Shown: in pieces, positions 8,100 to 15,179 of the stretch
Layout: the number at the start of each line of letters is the position of its first letter
How positions within the stretch are numbered: position 1 is the first letter of the stretch
Source of the DNA: an uncultured Blautia sp.
GTDB lineage: Bacteria > Bacillota > Clostridia > Lachnospirales > Lachnospiraceae
Direction: 5' to 3'
DNA: 39,017 nucleotides
Assembly (NCBI GenBank): GCA_900551075.1
Contig: URVB01000034.1
Coordinates: 1-39,017 of the forward strand
Notes under the pieces: generated by a model
Database searches by the model: none
Told to the model about the DNA's origin: nothing
Seen by the model: only the letters and a program-made list of their open reading frames with translations
Program-made: the position numbers and the translations under genes

Positions 8100-8193
8100 A
8101 AGCCGCTCAGCTAAATGCGGCTTAGCGTAATATACTCTGCCTGTCTTCAGATACTGGGCATTATGAGTTGAGGGTTATAATGCCCAGAATTTT
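8100..8193 (+). terminator. Two hairpins behind the precursor gene; the second is a probable (leaky) terminator
   Basis: Hairpin 1 is a 7-bp stem AAGCCGC (8100-8106) with GCGGCTT (8117-8123) and no T-tract. Hairpin 2 is a perfect 11-bp stem CTGGGCATTAT (8154-8164) with ATAATGCCCAG (8177-8187), followed by AATTTT. They fill the 180-base gap between precursor and lipoprotein. They could stabilise the precursor mRNA 3' end and limit read-through into the lipoprotein gene. Confidence 0.7.
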
Positions 8194-8231
8194 ATATGGA
8201 TGTGAAGTGTATACATGATAGGAGGTTATTA

Positions 8232-8762
8232 ATGAAAAAATTATTGACAGTTTTCTTAATGATGCTGGTTGTTTGTTCCGGATGCTCTGCCGATCAAAAT
8301 GAGGAAAGCCAAAAGGACAATGCTAAGGCCGAAATGACAGAAAGCCAAAACGACAATACCCAGGCCGAAGAAGCGGAAAGCCTGCCGCCGGAAAATACTG
8401 CGGATGCAAACACCCCGGACGCTGCTGCCGATAATTCTGCCGAAGATATTGATTACGGAAAAACCGCAAATGAATTTCTCACCTCTGCGCCGGTAGATGG
8501 AATGGTTACAAATTTGACTGATTCAAGCTTTACGACACAGCCGGCATATGCTGGCGCTGATTCAGGCGTTGTCAATGTTGTCTATGATGCGGAAAATGTA
8601 CGGTTTAAAACTGCAACAGTACAAGCAGACAGCAATTCTTTCTCAGTCAGCGACGGACAACGAAGTGATCTCAAGGAGAGAGCCAGTGTGTTGGTTTATG
8701 GCGAATCACAAGCAGACGGGACCTTTAAGGCCACAGAAATCATAGTCGTAGAGTATAACTGA
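8232..8762 (+). CDS. Small secreted lipoprotein, possible self-immunity protein
   Basis: ATG at 8232 follows a perfect AGGAGG (8220-8225). The 176-aa product has a lipoprotein signal peptide (KKLLTVFLMMLVVCSGC; the probable lipidated Cys is in CSGC, with an unusual Cys at -3). An acidic, repeat-like Asp/Asn/Gln/Glu linker follows (about residues 22-85), then a C-terminal beta-rich domain (about 90-176, with VYDAENVRFKTATV and ATEIIVVEY). That domain looks like a small OB-type or DUF5666-like fold, but I do not recognise it with certainty. It is the last gene of the RiPP operon. Surface lipoproteins at this place often give self-protection; this is inference from position only. Confidence 0.75.
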   Translation: MKKLLTVFLMMLVVCSGCSADQNEESQKDNAKAEMTESQNDNTQAEEAESLPPENTADANTPDAAADNSAEDIDYGKTANEFLTSAPVDGMVTNLTDSSFTTQPAYAGADSGVVNVVYDAENVRFKTATVQADSNSFSVSDGQRSDLKERASVLVYGESQADGTFKATEIIVVEYN

Positions 8763-8787
8763 ATAACCCGGCAACATAGAAAGCTGT

Positions 8788-8843
8788 CCCGGTAATATCG
8801 GAACCAGGCTCCACGGAGCCGTAAATGATTCGATACTGCCGGG
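8788..8843. terminator. Bidirectional terminator structure between convergent RiPP and agr operons
   Basis: A 13-bp outer stem (8788-8800 with 8831-8843, one mismatch and one G-U pair) encloses an inner GGCTC/GAGCC hairpin. It lies between the lipoprotein stop (8762) and the agrC-like stop (8880) of the opposite strand. T-tracts are weak, so the strength is uncertain. Confidence 0.6.
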
Positions 8844-8879
8844 CTTACTTTGTGCAAACGCCTTAACAGTATATTGATC

Positions 8880-10196
8880 TCAGGACGACACGGTAAGAGG
8901 AAATGAAATCATAATTTTGAATTCCGTTGTGTCATCAAGGTACAAAGTACCATTGTATTTTTTTACTATTTTTTTAATGTTCTGCAGACCGTAGCCATGT
9001 TCGGCGGTTGCTCTTACTGTTGCATAGAACTTCTTCTGACTGAGCTTCTTATTATAGGTGTTGGAAATCACCACAAATACCTGGTCGGATTTCCTGAGCA
9101 TTTTCACCTTAATGTAAGCTTCCTTACGATCCTCCAGACTTAAACAGGCATTGATTGCATTATCCAGGGCATTTTCAAACAGTGAAAATATATCCGGGAA
9201 AGAGATAAAATCAAATGCCGCATAACGTATATCAACAATAAAATCAATCCCATATGAAATGCATTTCTCGTTAGTCTGGTTTAATATCAATTGCAGTGGC
9301 TTGGATTCTACAAATATAAACCGATTTGCTTCCTGGATATTTTCCTTTATTTGTTCAACGTAATTTAATGCTGTGTCCTTCGTAATGGAGCTTTCGGAAA
9401 ACATTCGGATCAGGCCGTTAAGCTGTGCGTCATAATCATGTATTAAGCCTTTCATCTCTTTTATATGCTCATCTTTGAGCTTCATAATTGCATTGACTTT
9501 ACTTTGCTGCATTCGAAGCTCATTAAGCTGCGATTGAGCGATATACTTTTTTTCTGTGCTTGTTTCTCCAAGGAAAAATCCCACATTTGCCGCTATAATA
9601 AAAGTGTATAAGATAAAATTTACAAAACCGCCCTTCCTTGTTACGGATATGTACGCATCTGCATACAGCGTATAATAAACAAATACGATGGAAATAACAG
9701 GGAATAAAATGGACCAGCCGTTACTGTTGAGATTGATTTGCGTATTCCCTATATATCTTCTGCTAAGTATGTTGTGTCCGATTTTTAGAACAATATAAAA
9801 AAGTCCGGAACCGATCAGATTAAATCCGGCATTATTTATGGTTGTTGGTAAAACGTTGGACATATTATCGTTTAGCATGGTAGCTAAGGCTATAATTGGC
9901 AAAAATTCACAGATAGCAGATAAAATTATTGAAACAAATGAAGTCACAAGCTTTTCTGGCCAACGTGCTTCAAACAGAACATGGTTCAAAAGCAAAGCGC
10001 CGCAGAGGCTGAAAATAGTGTTAATCCATGCAACGTTAAAGGAATTTATAATCACCAGTAAAAGGGATATTCCGGCTGTTGCCAGAATGATAAACATATT
10101 TGATTTTTTTCGTCTTTCAAAAAACCAGGAAAATACCCAGGTGCAAAGGCAGTAATCAACAACGCATTTAAAAAATGAAAGAAAAAATACAATCAT
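8880..10196 (-). CDS. agrC: AgrC-type sensor histidine kinase (GHKL ATPase)
   Basis: The 438-aa kinase has six to seven hydrophobic N-terminal segments (first ~200 residues). The cytoplasmic part holds the phosphoacceptor region (LIHDYDAQLNGLIRMF), the N-box (FENALDNAINACL) and a G-box (HGYGLQNIKKIVKKY). This is the AgrC/HPK10 architecture that senses cyclic autoinducing peptides. ATG at 10196 lies two bases behind the end of the response regulator gene, with a GGGAAG about 8 bases upstream. An in-frame ATG at 10217 would add 7 residues and overlap that gene. Its partner is the LytTR regulator directly upstream, and its ligand is probably made by agrD-agrB at 11489-12243. Confidence 0.87.
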   Translation of the reverse strand: MIVFFLSFFKCVVDYCLCTWVFSWFFERRKKSNMFIILATAGISLLLVIINSFNVAWINTIFSLCGALLLNHVLFEARWPEKLVTSFVSIILSAICEFLPIIALATMLNDNMSNVLPTTINNAGFNLIGSGLFYIVLKIGHNILSRRYIGNTQINLNSNGWSILFPVISIVFVYYTLYADAYISVTRKGGFVNFILYTFIIAANVGFFLGETSTEKKYIAQSQLNELRMQQSKVNAIMKLKDEHIKEMKGLIHDYDAQLNGLIRMFSESSITKDTALNYVEQIKENIQEANRFIFVESKPLQLILNQTNEKCISYGIDFIVDIRYAAFDFISFPDIFSLFENALDNAINACLSLEDRKEAYIKVKMLRKSDQVFVVISNTYNKKLSQKKFYATVRATAEHGYGLQNIKKIVKKYNGTLYLDDTTEFKIMISFPLTVSS

Positions 10197-10197
10197 A

Positions 10198-10899
10198 TCA
10201 TCTTCCCACATACTCAAAAAAATCGGAGAAAAACCGGACTTTATATTGTCTGCTCAAAGAAATCCTTTCTCCGTTTATTAATGCGACCTCATTCTTTTTT
10301 ACTTCCGATATCTTATCAAAATTTACAACGCATCCTTTTTGGGCATATCCAAACTGATAATGCGGCAATTGTGCATAAAGATTTTTAAGTGCCTCCCATG
10401 TTTCAAAAGAAGCGTTTTCCAATACCACCAGCCGCTTGCGGTTGACGGATTGAATATAAATGAGTTCATTTATATGTATAACCTCTGTGCCGTTCTTATC
10501 TTTAACCAGCAATACCTTAGAGCTGTTCTTTAACTTTTCTATAGCCTCATTGAGTATGGCATATATCTCCTTTTTGCATGTAGGCTTGACAATATAGCGG
10601 TAGGCGCCTACCGTATAGCCTTCTATAGTCTTTGTATCAAGAGAAGTAAGAAGGACAAGAAGACATTCGCTTCCGTTTTGCCGAATCTTTCTGGCTACGT
10701 CTATCCCGATATCCCTGCGGTTAAATCGGATATCCAGAAATAAAATATCATATTTTTCTGTTGATGCCAGGAGAGCTTCGGCAGTCGTAAAATATATGAG
10801 ATGTATATCTTCGTTTGTAAATATTGAATAAGACGTGATAATTTCGCCCAACTGCTTATGAATGAATTTGTCATCATCGCAGACTGCAATTCTAATCAT
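10198..10899 (-). CDS. agrA: AgrA-type response regulator with LytTR DNA-binding domain
   Basis: The 233-aa protein has an N-terminal receiver domain (about 1-118). It contains the acidic pair CDDD, the phosphoacceptor Asp in DILFLDIRF (about residue 56) and the switch Lys in YIVKPT. A C-terminal LytTR domain follows (about 130-230), with the typical IYIQSVNRKRLVVL strand. It starts inside the end of the XRE regulator gene (8-base overlap), so the three minus-strand genes form one operon. It probably activates agrDB and the RiPP operon, which share an upstream motif. Direct LytTR repeats with canonical spacing were not found, so the binding site is open. Confidence 0.88.
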   Translation of the reverse strand: MIRIAVCDDDKFIHKQLGEIITSYSIFTNEDIHLIYFTTAEALLASTEKYDILFLDIRFNRRDIGIDVARKIRQNGSECLLVLLTSLDTKTIEGYTVGAYRYIVKPTCKKEIYAILNEAIEKLKNSSKVLLVKDKNGTEVIHINELIYIQSVNRKRLVVLENASFETWEALKNLYAQLPHYQFGYAQKGCVVNFDKISEVKKNEVALINGERISLSRQYKVRFFSDFFEYVGR

Positions 10900-11233
10900 T
10901 GTCTGATTCCTTTCCGAACTGTTTTAGTAATGTACGATATCTTTCGAGTACAGATGATAAATACTCCAATTCCTTATGGCTAAAAGCAGTCAGAAGTACA
11001 CTGATCTTATTTTTTTCTTTTTCGTCCTGCCTGCCAATAATATAGTCGCTGCTCACGTCAAGTGCGCAGCACAGTGAAGCCAATGTATCAATGCGAAAAT
11101 TGGACTTTCCACGCTCGATTTTTTTAATGGCTTCAATGGATAACTCACATGCTTCAGCCAGCTCGGAAACCGTCATTCCCTTTTCGAGCCGCAATTCCTG
11201 AACCCGCTTCGCCGCAATTTTCTTGATTGTCAT
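10892..11233 (-). CDS. XRE-family helix-turn-helix regulator
   Basis: The 113-aa protein has a classical N-terminal HTH_XRE (RVQELRLEKGMTVSELAEACELS, then IKKIERGKSNFRIDTLASLCCALDVSSDYIIGR) and a short C-terminal helical tail (about 75-113). ATG at 11233 has a GAGG about 9 bases upstream. The frame stays open to an ATG at 11266 that has no ribosome binding site. It is the first gene of the agrA-agrC operon and diverges from agrD. It likely represses one or both promoters in the 11267-11488 intergenic region, perhaps setting the basal state of the quorum circuit. Confidence 0.85.
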   Translation of the reverse strand: MTIKKIAAKRVQELRLEKGMTVSELAEACELSIEAIKKIERGKSNFRIDTLASLCCALDVSSDYIIGRQDEKEKNKISVLLTAFSHKELEYLSSVLERYRTLLKQFGKESDND

Positions 11234-11385
11234 CTTCCATAACCTCAATTCAGCTCCCTGCATCATAAAGCAACTTTTAATTTTAATAGTATCAGTATTT
11301 TACAAAAGTTTAAAGGTATTTTAGTTTTACTTTGCATTTACTTTAGTACCCTTTTGCTATATGGACAGGCTCGTCTGCCGAAAAG

Positions 11386-11458
11386 TGTATTTCAGACAAA
11401 AAAACCTGCATTTGGAGCAATCTCCATTCTAAAATTGTACTTTTTATGTCATACTAAT
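11386..11458 (+). promoter_or_regulatory. Candidate agrDB promoter/operator sharing the island motif
   Basis: TGTATTTCAGACAAAAAA (11386-11403) is the twin of 3195-3212. A GCAAT..CATTC block follows at 11417 and a TATGTCATACTAAT block at 11445-11458, both at nearly the same offsets as in front of the RiPP operon. No good -35 is seen, as is usual for activated promoters. The rest of the 222-base intergenic region (11267-11488) holds repeated ACTTTA/AAAGGTA-like AT-rich sequence, possibly further operator sites. Confidence 0.5.
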
Positions 11459-11488
11459 CATATCATAAAAAAAGAAAGGATTGAGAAT

Positions 11489-11644
11489 ATGAAAACAAAA
11501 AACACAAAAAAGTACGCCTTACAAAGTCTTATGAGTCTGGCGGACATCCTTGCCATGCTGAATGTCAACACCACCTGTACGGGTCCCGGATTCCAGCCAA
11601 AGCTGCCGAAGGCGGCAGACAAATATAAACGCGACTATAAATGA
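11489..11644 (+). CDS. agrD: AgrD-type autoinducing peptide precursor (cyclic lactone/thiolactone)
   Basis: The 51-aa peptide starts at ATG 11489 with GAAAGGA 8 bases upstream. It has a basic, amphipathic N-terminus (to about residue 26), then the signal region NVNTTCTGPGF and a C-terminal recognition tail QPKLPKAADKYK. The pattern N-[ST]-T-C-x(4)-F-Q-P-K-x-P is that of clostridial AgrD peptides, where the single Cys closes a thiolactone with the carboxyl end of the ring. If cleavage follows Phe, the ring would be C-T-G-P-G-F (six residues); the exact cut is unknown. The stop overlaps the agrB start by four bases (ATGA), giving translational coupling. Confidence 0.88.
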   Translation: MKTKNTKKYALQSLMSLADILAMLNVNTTCTGPGFQPKLPKAADKYKRDYK

Positions 11645-12243
11645 AGCTGGCTGCACGCCTGGTCTGTGAGGCTATAGACTGCGGAATCGTATCCGGAGAG
11701 GAGCAGGAGCTATATGTTTGCACTCTATGCTCTATGGGGTTCAGTGCGATTACCTGGTCTACCTTATTAATCCTGGGCTATATATTCAATTGTTTCTGGG
11801 GCTGTATGGTCTTTTTGCTTCTGTATCTGCCGCTGAGAATATTTGCCGGAGGGCTGCACTGCAGCAACAGAAGAAATTGTTATACCCTGTCTGTGATAAT
11901 ATTTGCAGTGATGATTTTTACATATCAAATGGTTGAAGGGACCTCTTCCATTTGGACTGATTATTTATTTTATATAGCGGTAGCTGTGATTGTCATCATG
12001 GCCCCGGTACAGGATAAAAACAAACCTTTGGAATATGCTGAGGCCCGTCATCACAGAAGAGCCGCAATAAAAATTCTTCTGGTTGAGATTTTATTATTGC
12101 TGGGCATGAATATTCTTTTTCAAGACAGCTTAAGCTATGAGGTTATCTTTTTTTCAACAGTTCCATATAAGCTGCTTGCCCTTCAATTGATTTTGGGCGC
12201 AGCAAAGAACAAACGGTTATCCGCAGCCCAATCGGAAGATTGA
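11641..12243 (+). CDS. agrB: AgrB-type membrane endopeptidase/cyclase
   Basis: The 200-aa polytopic protein has about five to six hydrophobic segments. The catalytic motif is clear: RIFAGGLHCSNRRNC, with the conserved His and the Cys seven residues later that removes the AgrD tail and forms the acyl-enzyme for cyclisation. Size and motif match the accessory gene regulator B family. It overlaps agrD and is followed by a terminator hairpin. Compared with staphylococcal agrBDCA, the order is inverted (D before B) and the sensor genes are on the other strand. Confidence 0.93.
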   Translation: MKLAARLVCEAIDCGIVSGEEQELYVCTLCSMGFSAITWSTLLILGYIFNCFWGCMVFLLLYLPLRIFAGGLHCSNRRNCYTLSVIIFAVMIFTYQMVEGTSSIWTDYLFYIAVAVIVIMAPVQDKNKPLEYAEARHHRRAAIKILLVEILLLLGMNILFQDSLSYEVIFFSTVPYKLLALQLILGAAKNKRLSAAQSED

Positions 12244-12276
12244 ATGCAGGGTTTCGTTTTGTGCAAAGTCTGTCAG

Positions 12277-12320
12277 GAGCATGAGGAGCGGCAATTCTGC
12301 TGCGTCTCATGCTCTTTCTT
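12277..12320 (+). terminator. Terminator behind agrB
   Basis: A 9-bp stem GAGCATGAG (12277-12285) with CTCATGCTC (12306-12314) encloses an inner GCGGC/GCTGC-like pairing and is followed by TTTCTT. It lies 34 bp after the agrB stop. Confidence 0.75.
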
Positions 12321-12367
12321 GCCTGCTGTCCCGTGTACAATTCCTTTTCACATTACCATAATCACAT

Positions 12368-12637
12368 ATGAAATATAACAGATTTGTATTCATTCGTGTT
12401 TTAAAATTGAAAGACGGATCCTTTACCGCATGTGTCACTCTTTCGGAAGAAACATATAATATGGAAGAATATCTATTGGCAGGTGGGAAAATGACTGCTG
12501 AATTTGTTATTACTAATCATTTTAAAGAAACTGATGATAAGCGGAGAAGTGATTTCGTAAAAGAACTTATTATCCAAAGGGCAATGAAAAAAAGTGCGGA
12601 TGAAGATGTTGACAGTCAGCTTCTGATGAAATATTGA
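12368..12637 (+). CDS. Small hypothetical protein upstream of the recombinase
   Basis: This is an 89-aa acidic/basic mixed, soluble protein without recognisable motif. It starts with a beta-rich stretch (RFVFIRVLKLKDGSFTACVTL), followed by a charged helical C-terminus (KRRSDFVKELIIQRAMKK). No good ribosome binding site precedes ATG 12368. It sits 88 bases upstream of the recombinase on the same strand, where serine-recombinase elements sometimes encode a recombination directionality factor. That role is only a guess from position and size. Confidence 0.5.
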   Translation: MKYNRFVFIRVLKLKDGSFTACVTLSEETYNMEEYLLAGGKMTAEFVITNHFKETDDKRRSDFVKELIIQRAMKKSADEDVDSQLLMKY

Positions 12638-12725
12638 TCATGACAAATATAGCGGGAAAATCTGCATGCACTGTGATGCAAGGTAATCAGGCTTACCCGC
12701 TTTGTCCGGTTAGGGAGGATTTATC

Positions 12726-14318
12726 ATGGATGAAGCAGCTATCTATTTGCGTTTAAGTAAAGAAGATATACAAAAGGAAGGCGAGAACAGCGAAAGTATC
12801 AATAACCAGCGTTTATTACTTACAAATTTTTGTCTGGAAAAAGGCTTTCCCATCAAAAAAGTCTATTCAGATGATGATTATTCCGGGTTATACGACAACA
12901 GGCCCGGATTTAATGAGCTGATGCGAGACGCAAAGCTGGGGCGCTTCCGTATTATTGTTGCGAAATCACTGTCACGGTTCACAAGAAATATGGAACATGT
13001 GGAAAAATACATTCATCACGATTTGCCATTACTGGGCATTCGATTTATTGGAGTAGTGGATGGCATAGATACGAATGTGCGGGGAAATAAAAAGGCAAGG
13101 CAGATTTATGGCCTGACAAACGAATGGTATTGTGAGGATTTAAGTGAAAATATCCGGTCTGTTTTTATCGAAAAGATGAAAGCAGGGGAGTTTCTGGGCG
13201 GATTTGCTCCATATGGATATTTAAAGGATCCTGACGATAAACATAAGATGATTATTGATTCTGATGCAGCAGTAGTAGTAAAAAAAATATATCAGCTATT
13301 TTTGGAGGGCTATGGTATTAAAAGCATCTGCAGCATTCTGGAGGATATGGGAATTGACAATCCTTCGACTCATAAAGCGAAGAGAGGAATGAACCTGTAT
13401 ACTCCGAATTCCGGTCTGTTTGCCCGTAAATATAACTACTGGTCAGGCACTACAGTGCAAAGGATTCTGCAGGACCAGACCTATATCGGAAAACTGGTGC
13501 AGCACAAGGCGGAAAAAATAAGCTACAAAGACAAAAAAACGGTTGCTGTTCCGAAAGAGGAGTGGATTATTGTTGATAACCATCATGAGCCTGTTCTGGA
13601 TGAGGATGTCTTTTATAAGGTTCAGAAGCTGCGGCAAAGCAGAAGAGTGACATATATTGATCAAAATCATCCTGTTGTACATAAATTTGCGGGAAAGCTT
13701 CGCTGCAGCTCCTGCGGGTCTGCGATGATCAAATCCGGTGGCGTCAGGAACGATAAAAATGACTGGTACCTCCGATGCCAACTGGCAAATAAATCCCGCA
13801 AAACCAAATGTACATCCCATAACATTCGTTACAAAATAATTGAAGATTATGTACGAAAGGAAATTCAGAGCCTTGTCCGGCCCGTATTGGACAATGATGC
13901 TGCAGAAGTTAAAGAGGCACTTTTAAAAGCCGCATCCCCTGAGAAAAAAAAGGCCAATTATGCGGGGAGTCTTTCTCAGACCGAAACTGAAATTGACAAA
14001 ATAAGTTCCGTGATAAAACTTTTGTATGAGGACAGGGCAGCGGGAAAGATATCAGATGAATTATTCTTTCAGATAAAAGAAGACCATGAGGGAAGGATGC
14101 GGCAGTTGATAAGCAGACGCAGGCATGTCCGGGAAGAATTTGACGCCTTAGAAAAACCGGTTGACAAATCCGGCAGAGCAGAGGAATTGGTTAAAAGGTA
14201 CTGTGATTATTCACACCTGACACATGAAATGGTAGCAGATTTCATTGATTATATTACAATCGGAGAACGCAATCCCCAAAGTAATATTCAGGAGATCAAT
14301 ATTTATTGGAATTTTTGA
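12726..14318 (+). CDS. Large serine recombinase (integrase of the island)
   Basis: This is a 530-aa enzyme; ATG 12726 is preceded by AGGGAGG. The N-terminal resolvase domain (about 1-145) has the catalytic Ser in YLRLS (Ser11), the DDDYSGLYDNRPGFNELM motif and AKSLSRFTRN. The recombinase domain follows (about 160-290, FAPYGYLKDP and TVQRILQDQTYIGK). Next is a zinc ribbon (LRCSSCGSAM ... YLRCQLANKSRKTKC, about 325-365) and a coiled-coil region (about 400-480) that controls directionality. Full length for the family and no frameshift, so it should be active. Its stop lies 17 bp before the right 16-bp att repeat. Confidence 0.95.
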   Translation: MDEAAIYLRLSKEDIQKEGENSESINNQRLLLTNFCLEKGFPIKKVYSDDDYSGLYDNRPGFNELMRDAKLGRFRIIVAKSLSRFTRNMEHVEKYIHHDLPLLGIRFIGVVDGIDTNVRGNKKARQIYGLTNEWYCEDLSENIRSVFIEKMKAGEFLGGFAPYGYLKDPDDKHKMIIDSDAAVVVKKIYQLFLEGYGIKSICSILEDMGIDNPSTHKAKRGMNLYTPNSGLFARKYNYWSGTTVQRILQDQTYIGKLVQHKAEKISYKDKKTVAVPKEEWIIVDNHHEPVLDEDVFYKVQKLRQSRRVTYIDQNHPVVHKFAGKLRCSSCGSAMIKSGGVRNDKNDWYLRCQLANKSRKTKCTSHNIRYKIIEDYVRKEIQSLVRPVLDNDAAEVKEALLKAASPEKKKANYAGSLSQTETEIDKISSVIKLLYEDRAAGKISDELFFQIKEDHEGRMRQLISRRRHVREEFDALEKPVDKSGRAEELVKRYCDYSHLTHEMVADFIDYITIGERNPQSNIQEINIYWNF

Positions 14319-14335
14319 CTGAAAATCGTGCCGGC

Positions 14336-14351
14336 GGCACGGGACTCACGT
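14336..14351. repeat. attR core (16-bp direct repeat, right junction)
   Basis: This is the same 16 bases as 3118-3133. To the left is island sequence (GTGCCGGC); to the right the subtilase frame resumes (TTGCGGGGATT, reading on as V-A-G-I). Confidence 0.88.
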
Positions 14352-15030
14352 TGCGGGGATTCTGGGCGGCGATGGCAGGGCTTCCTTTGGGAAATATAAG
14401 GGTATGGCGCCCGGCTGCGGGATTACGGCACTGAAGGTGCTGGACCGGTTCGGGAACGGAAACAAAGCGGATGTTCTGCGTGCATTCCGTTGGATTCTGG
14501 AAAACAGAGCGCAGTATCGGATCCGAATTGTTAATATCTCCGTTGGAACGACCTATAAATCCATTACAGACCATGATGCGCTGATTCAGGGCGTGGAGAA
14601 GCTGTGGGATGAAGGTCTGGTAGTAGTGACGGCCGCAGGCAATCAGGGGCCGCGTCCCGGCAGCGTGACAGCGCCCGGCTGCAGCAAGAAGGTGATTACC
14701 GTAGGCTCCAGTGATATGCTGGAAGGGAAAGGGGCTGTTTCCGGCAGGGGACCGACCTTTGACTGCGTCTGCAAGCCGGATTTGGTTGCACCCGGAAATA
14801 AGATCATATCCTGTTCGGCAGCCTCAGATAACGCGTATGGGACCAAAAGCGGCACTTCCATGTCAACGCCGATGATTTCCGGGGCAGTTGCTCTGATGTT
14901 GGAAAAAGACCCGCTTTTGACGAATCTGGATATCAAGATGATGCTGAAGGAAAGCGCGGATGATATGGGGCTGCCCAAAAACCAGCAGGGGTGGGGCAAA
15001 TTTAACTGCAAAAAGTTCCTGTCTCTCTGA
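14338..15030 (+). pseudogene. Subtilisin-like serine protease (S8), C-terminal fragment
   Basis: The frame continues the HGTHVAG motif directly from the attR core. It carries AAGNQG (oxyanion-hole Asn) and GTSMSTPM (catalytic Ser), ending in a regular C-terminus at 15030. An ATG at 14404 could start a 208-aa product, but it would lack Asp and His and has no ribosome binding site (AAATATAAGGGT only). Codon use fits the host flank. There are no other lesions, so the gene looks recently split and repairable by precise excision. Confidence 0.9.
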
Positions 15031-15050
15031 ACTGGTAAAGCGCAAAAGCG

Positions 15051-15079
15051 TTGACGAATATTGGATTTTCCGATACAAT
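15051..15079 (+). promoter_or_regulatory. Sigma-A promoter of icd
   Basis: TTGACG (15051-15056), a 17-bp spacer and TACAAT (15074-15079), 100 bases upstream of the icd start. A 23-codon open frame (15078-15149) lies in the leader but starts inside the -10 box, so it is not counted as a gene. Confidence 0.75.
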
Positions 15080-15179
15080 GATATTCGATGCGGAACTTGA
15101 AGAGGCTGCGGCAGATACCTGCGGCCGTCTGAATGTAAAGCTGAAATAATTCAGAATAAAAGAAGATAAGGAGAAAATC

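Larger units (their letters stand above)
3118..14351. mobile_element. 11.2-kb serine-recombinase integrative island carrying a RiPP cluster and an agr quorum-sensing module
   Basis: The island splits a subtilase gene and is flanked by a perfect 16-bp direct repeat (3118-3133 = 14336-14351, distance 11,218 bp). One end carries a large serine recombinase whose stop codon is 17 bp from the right repeat, the usual int-att layout. The cargo is M16 peptidase, ABC exporter, radical SAM maturase, Cys-rich precursor, lipoprotein, agrC/agrA/XRE, agrD/agrB and a small ORF. No relaxase, type IV secretion, capsid or replication genes are present, so this is neither a self-conjugative element nor a phage. 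Transfer must use helpers or natural uptake. The island is visibly more AT-rich than the flanking housekeeping genes. Confidence 0.93.

Noticed and set aside
8196..8231. Upstream extension of the lipoprotein start
   Set aside because: The perfect AGGAGG at 8220-8225 and the signal peptide fix the start at 8232.
11280..11353. LytTR double binding site in the AT-rich region between the XRE gene and agrD
   Set aside because: Single GTT-containing half-sites occur (for example in AAAAGTTTAA) but not as a pair with the usual spacing, so no call was made.
3118..14351. The island as prophage or conjugative element
   Set aside because: No structural phage, relaxase, coupling protein, type IV secretion or replication gene is present.
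15078..15149. 23-codon frame in the icd leader as a leader peptide
   Set aside because: Its ATG is inside the -10 box of the icd promoter, so it would not be on that transcript.
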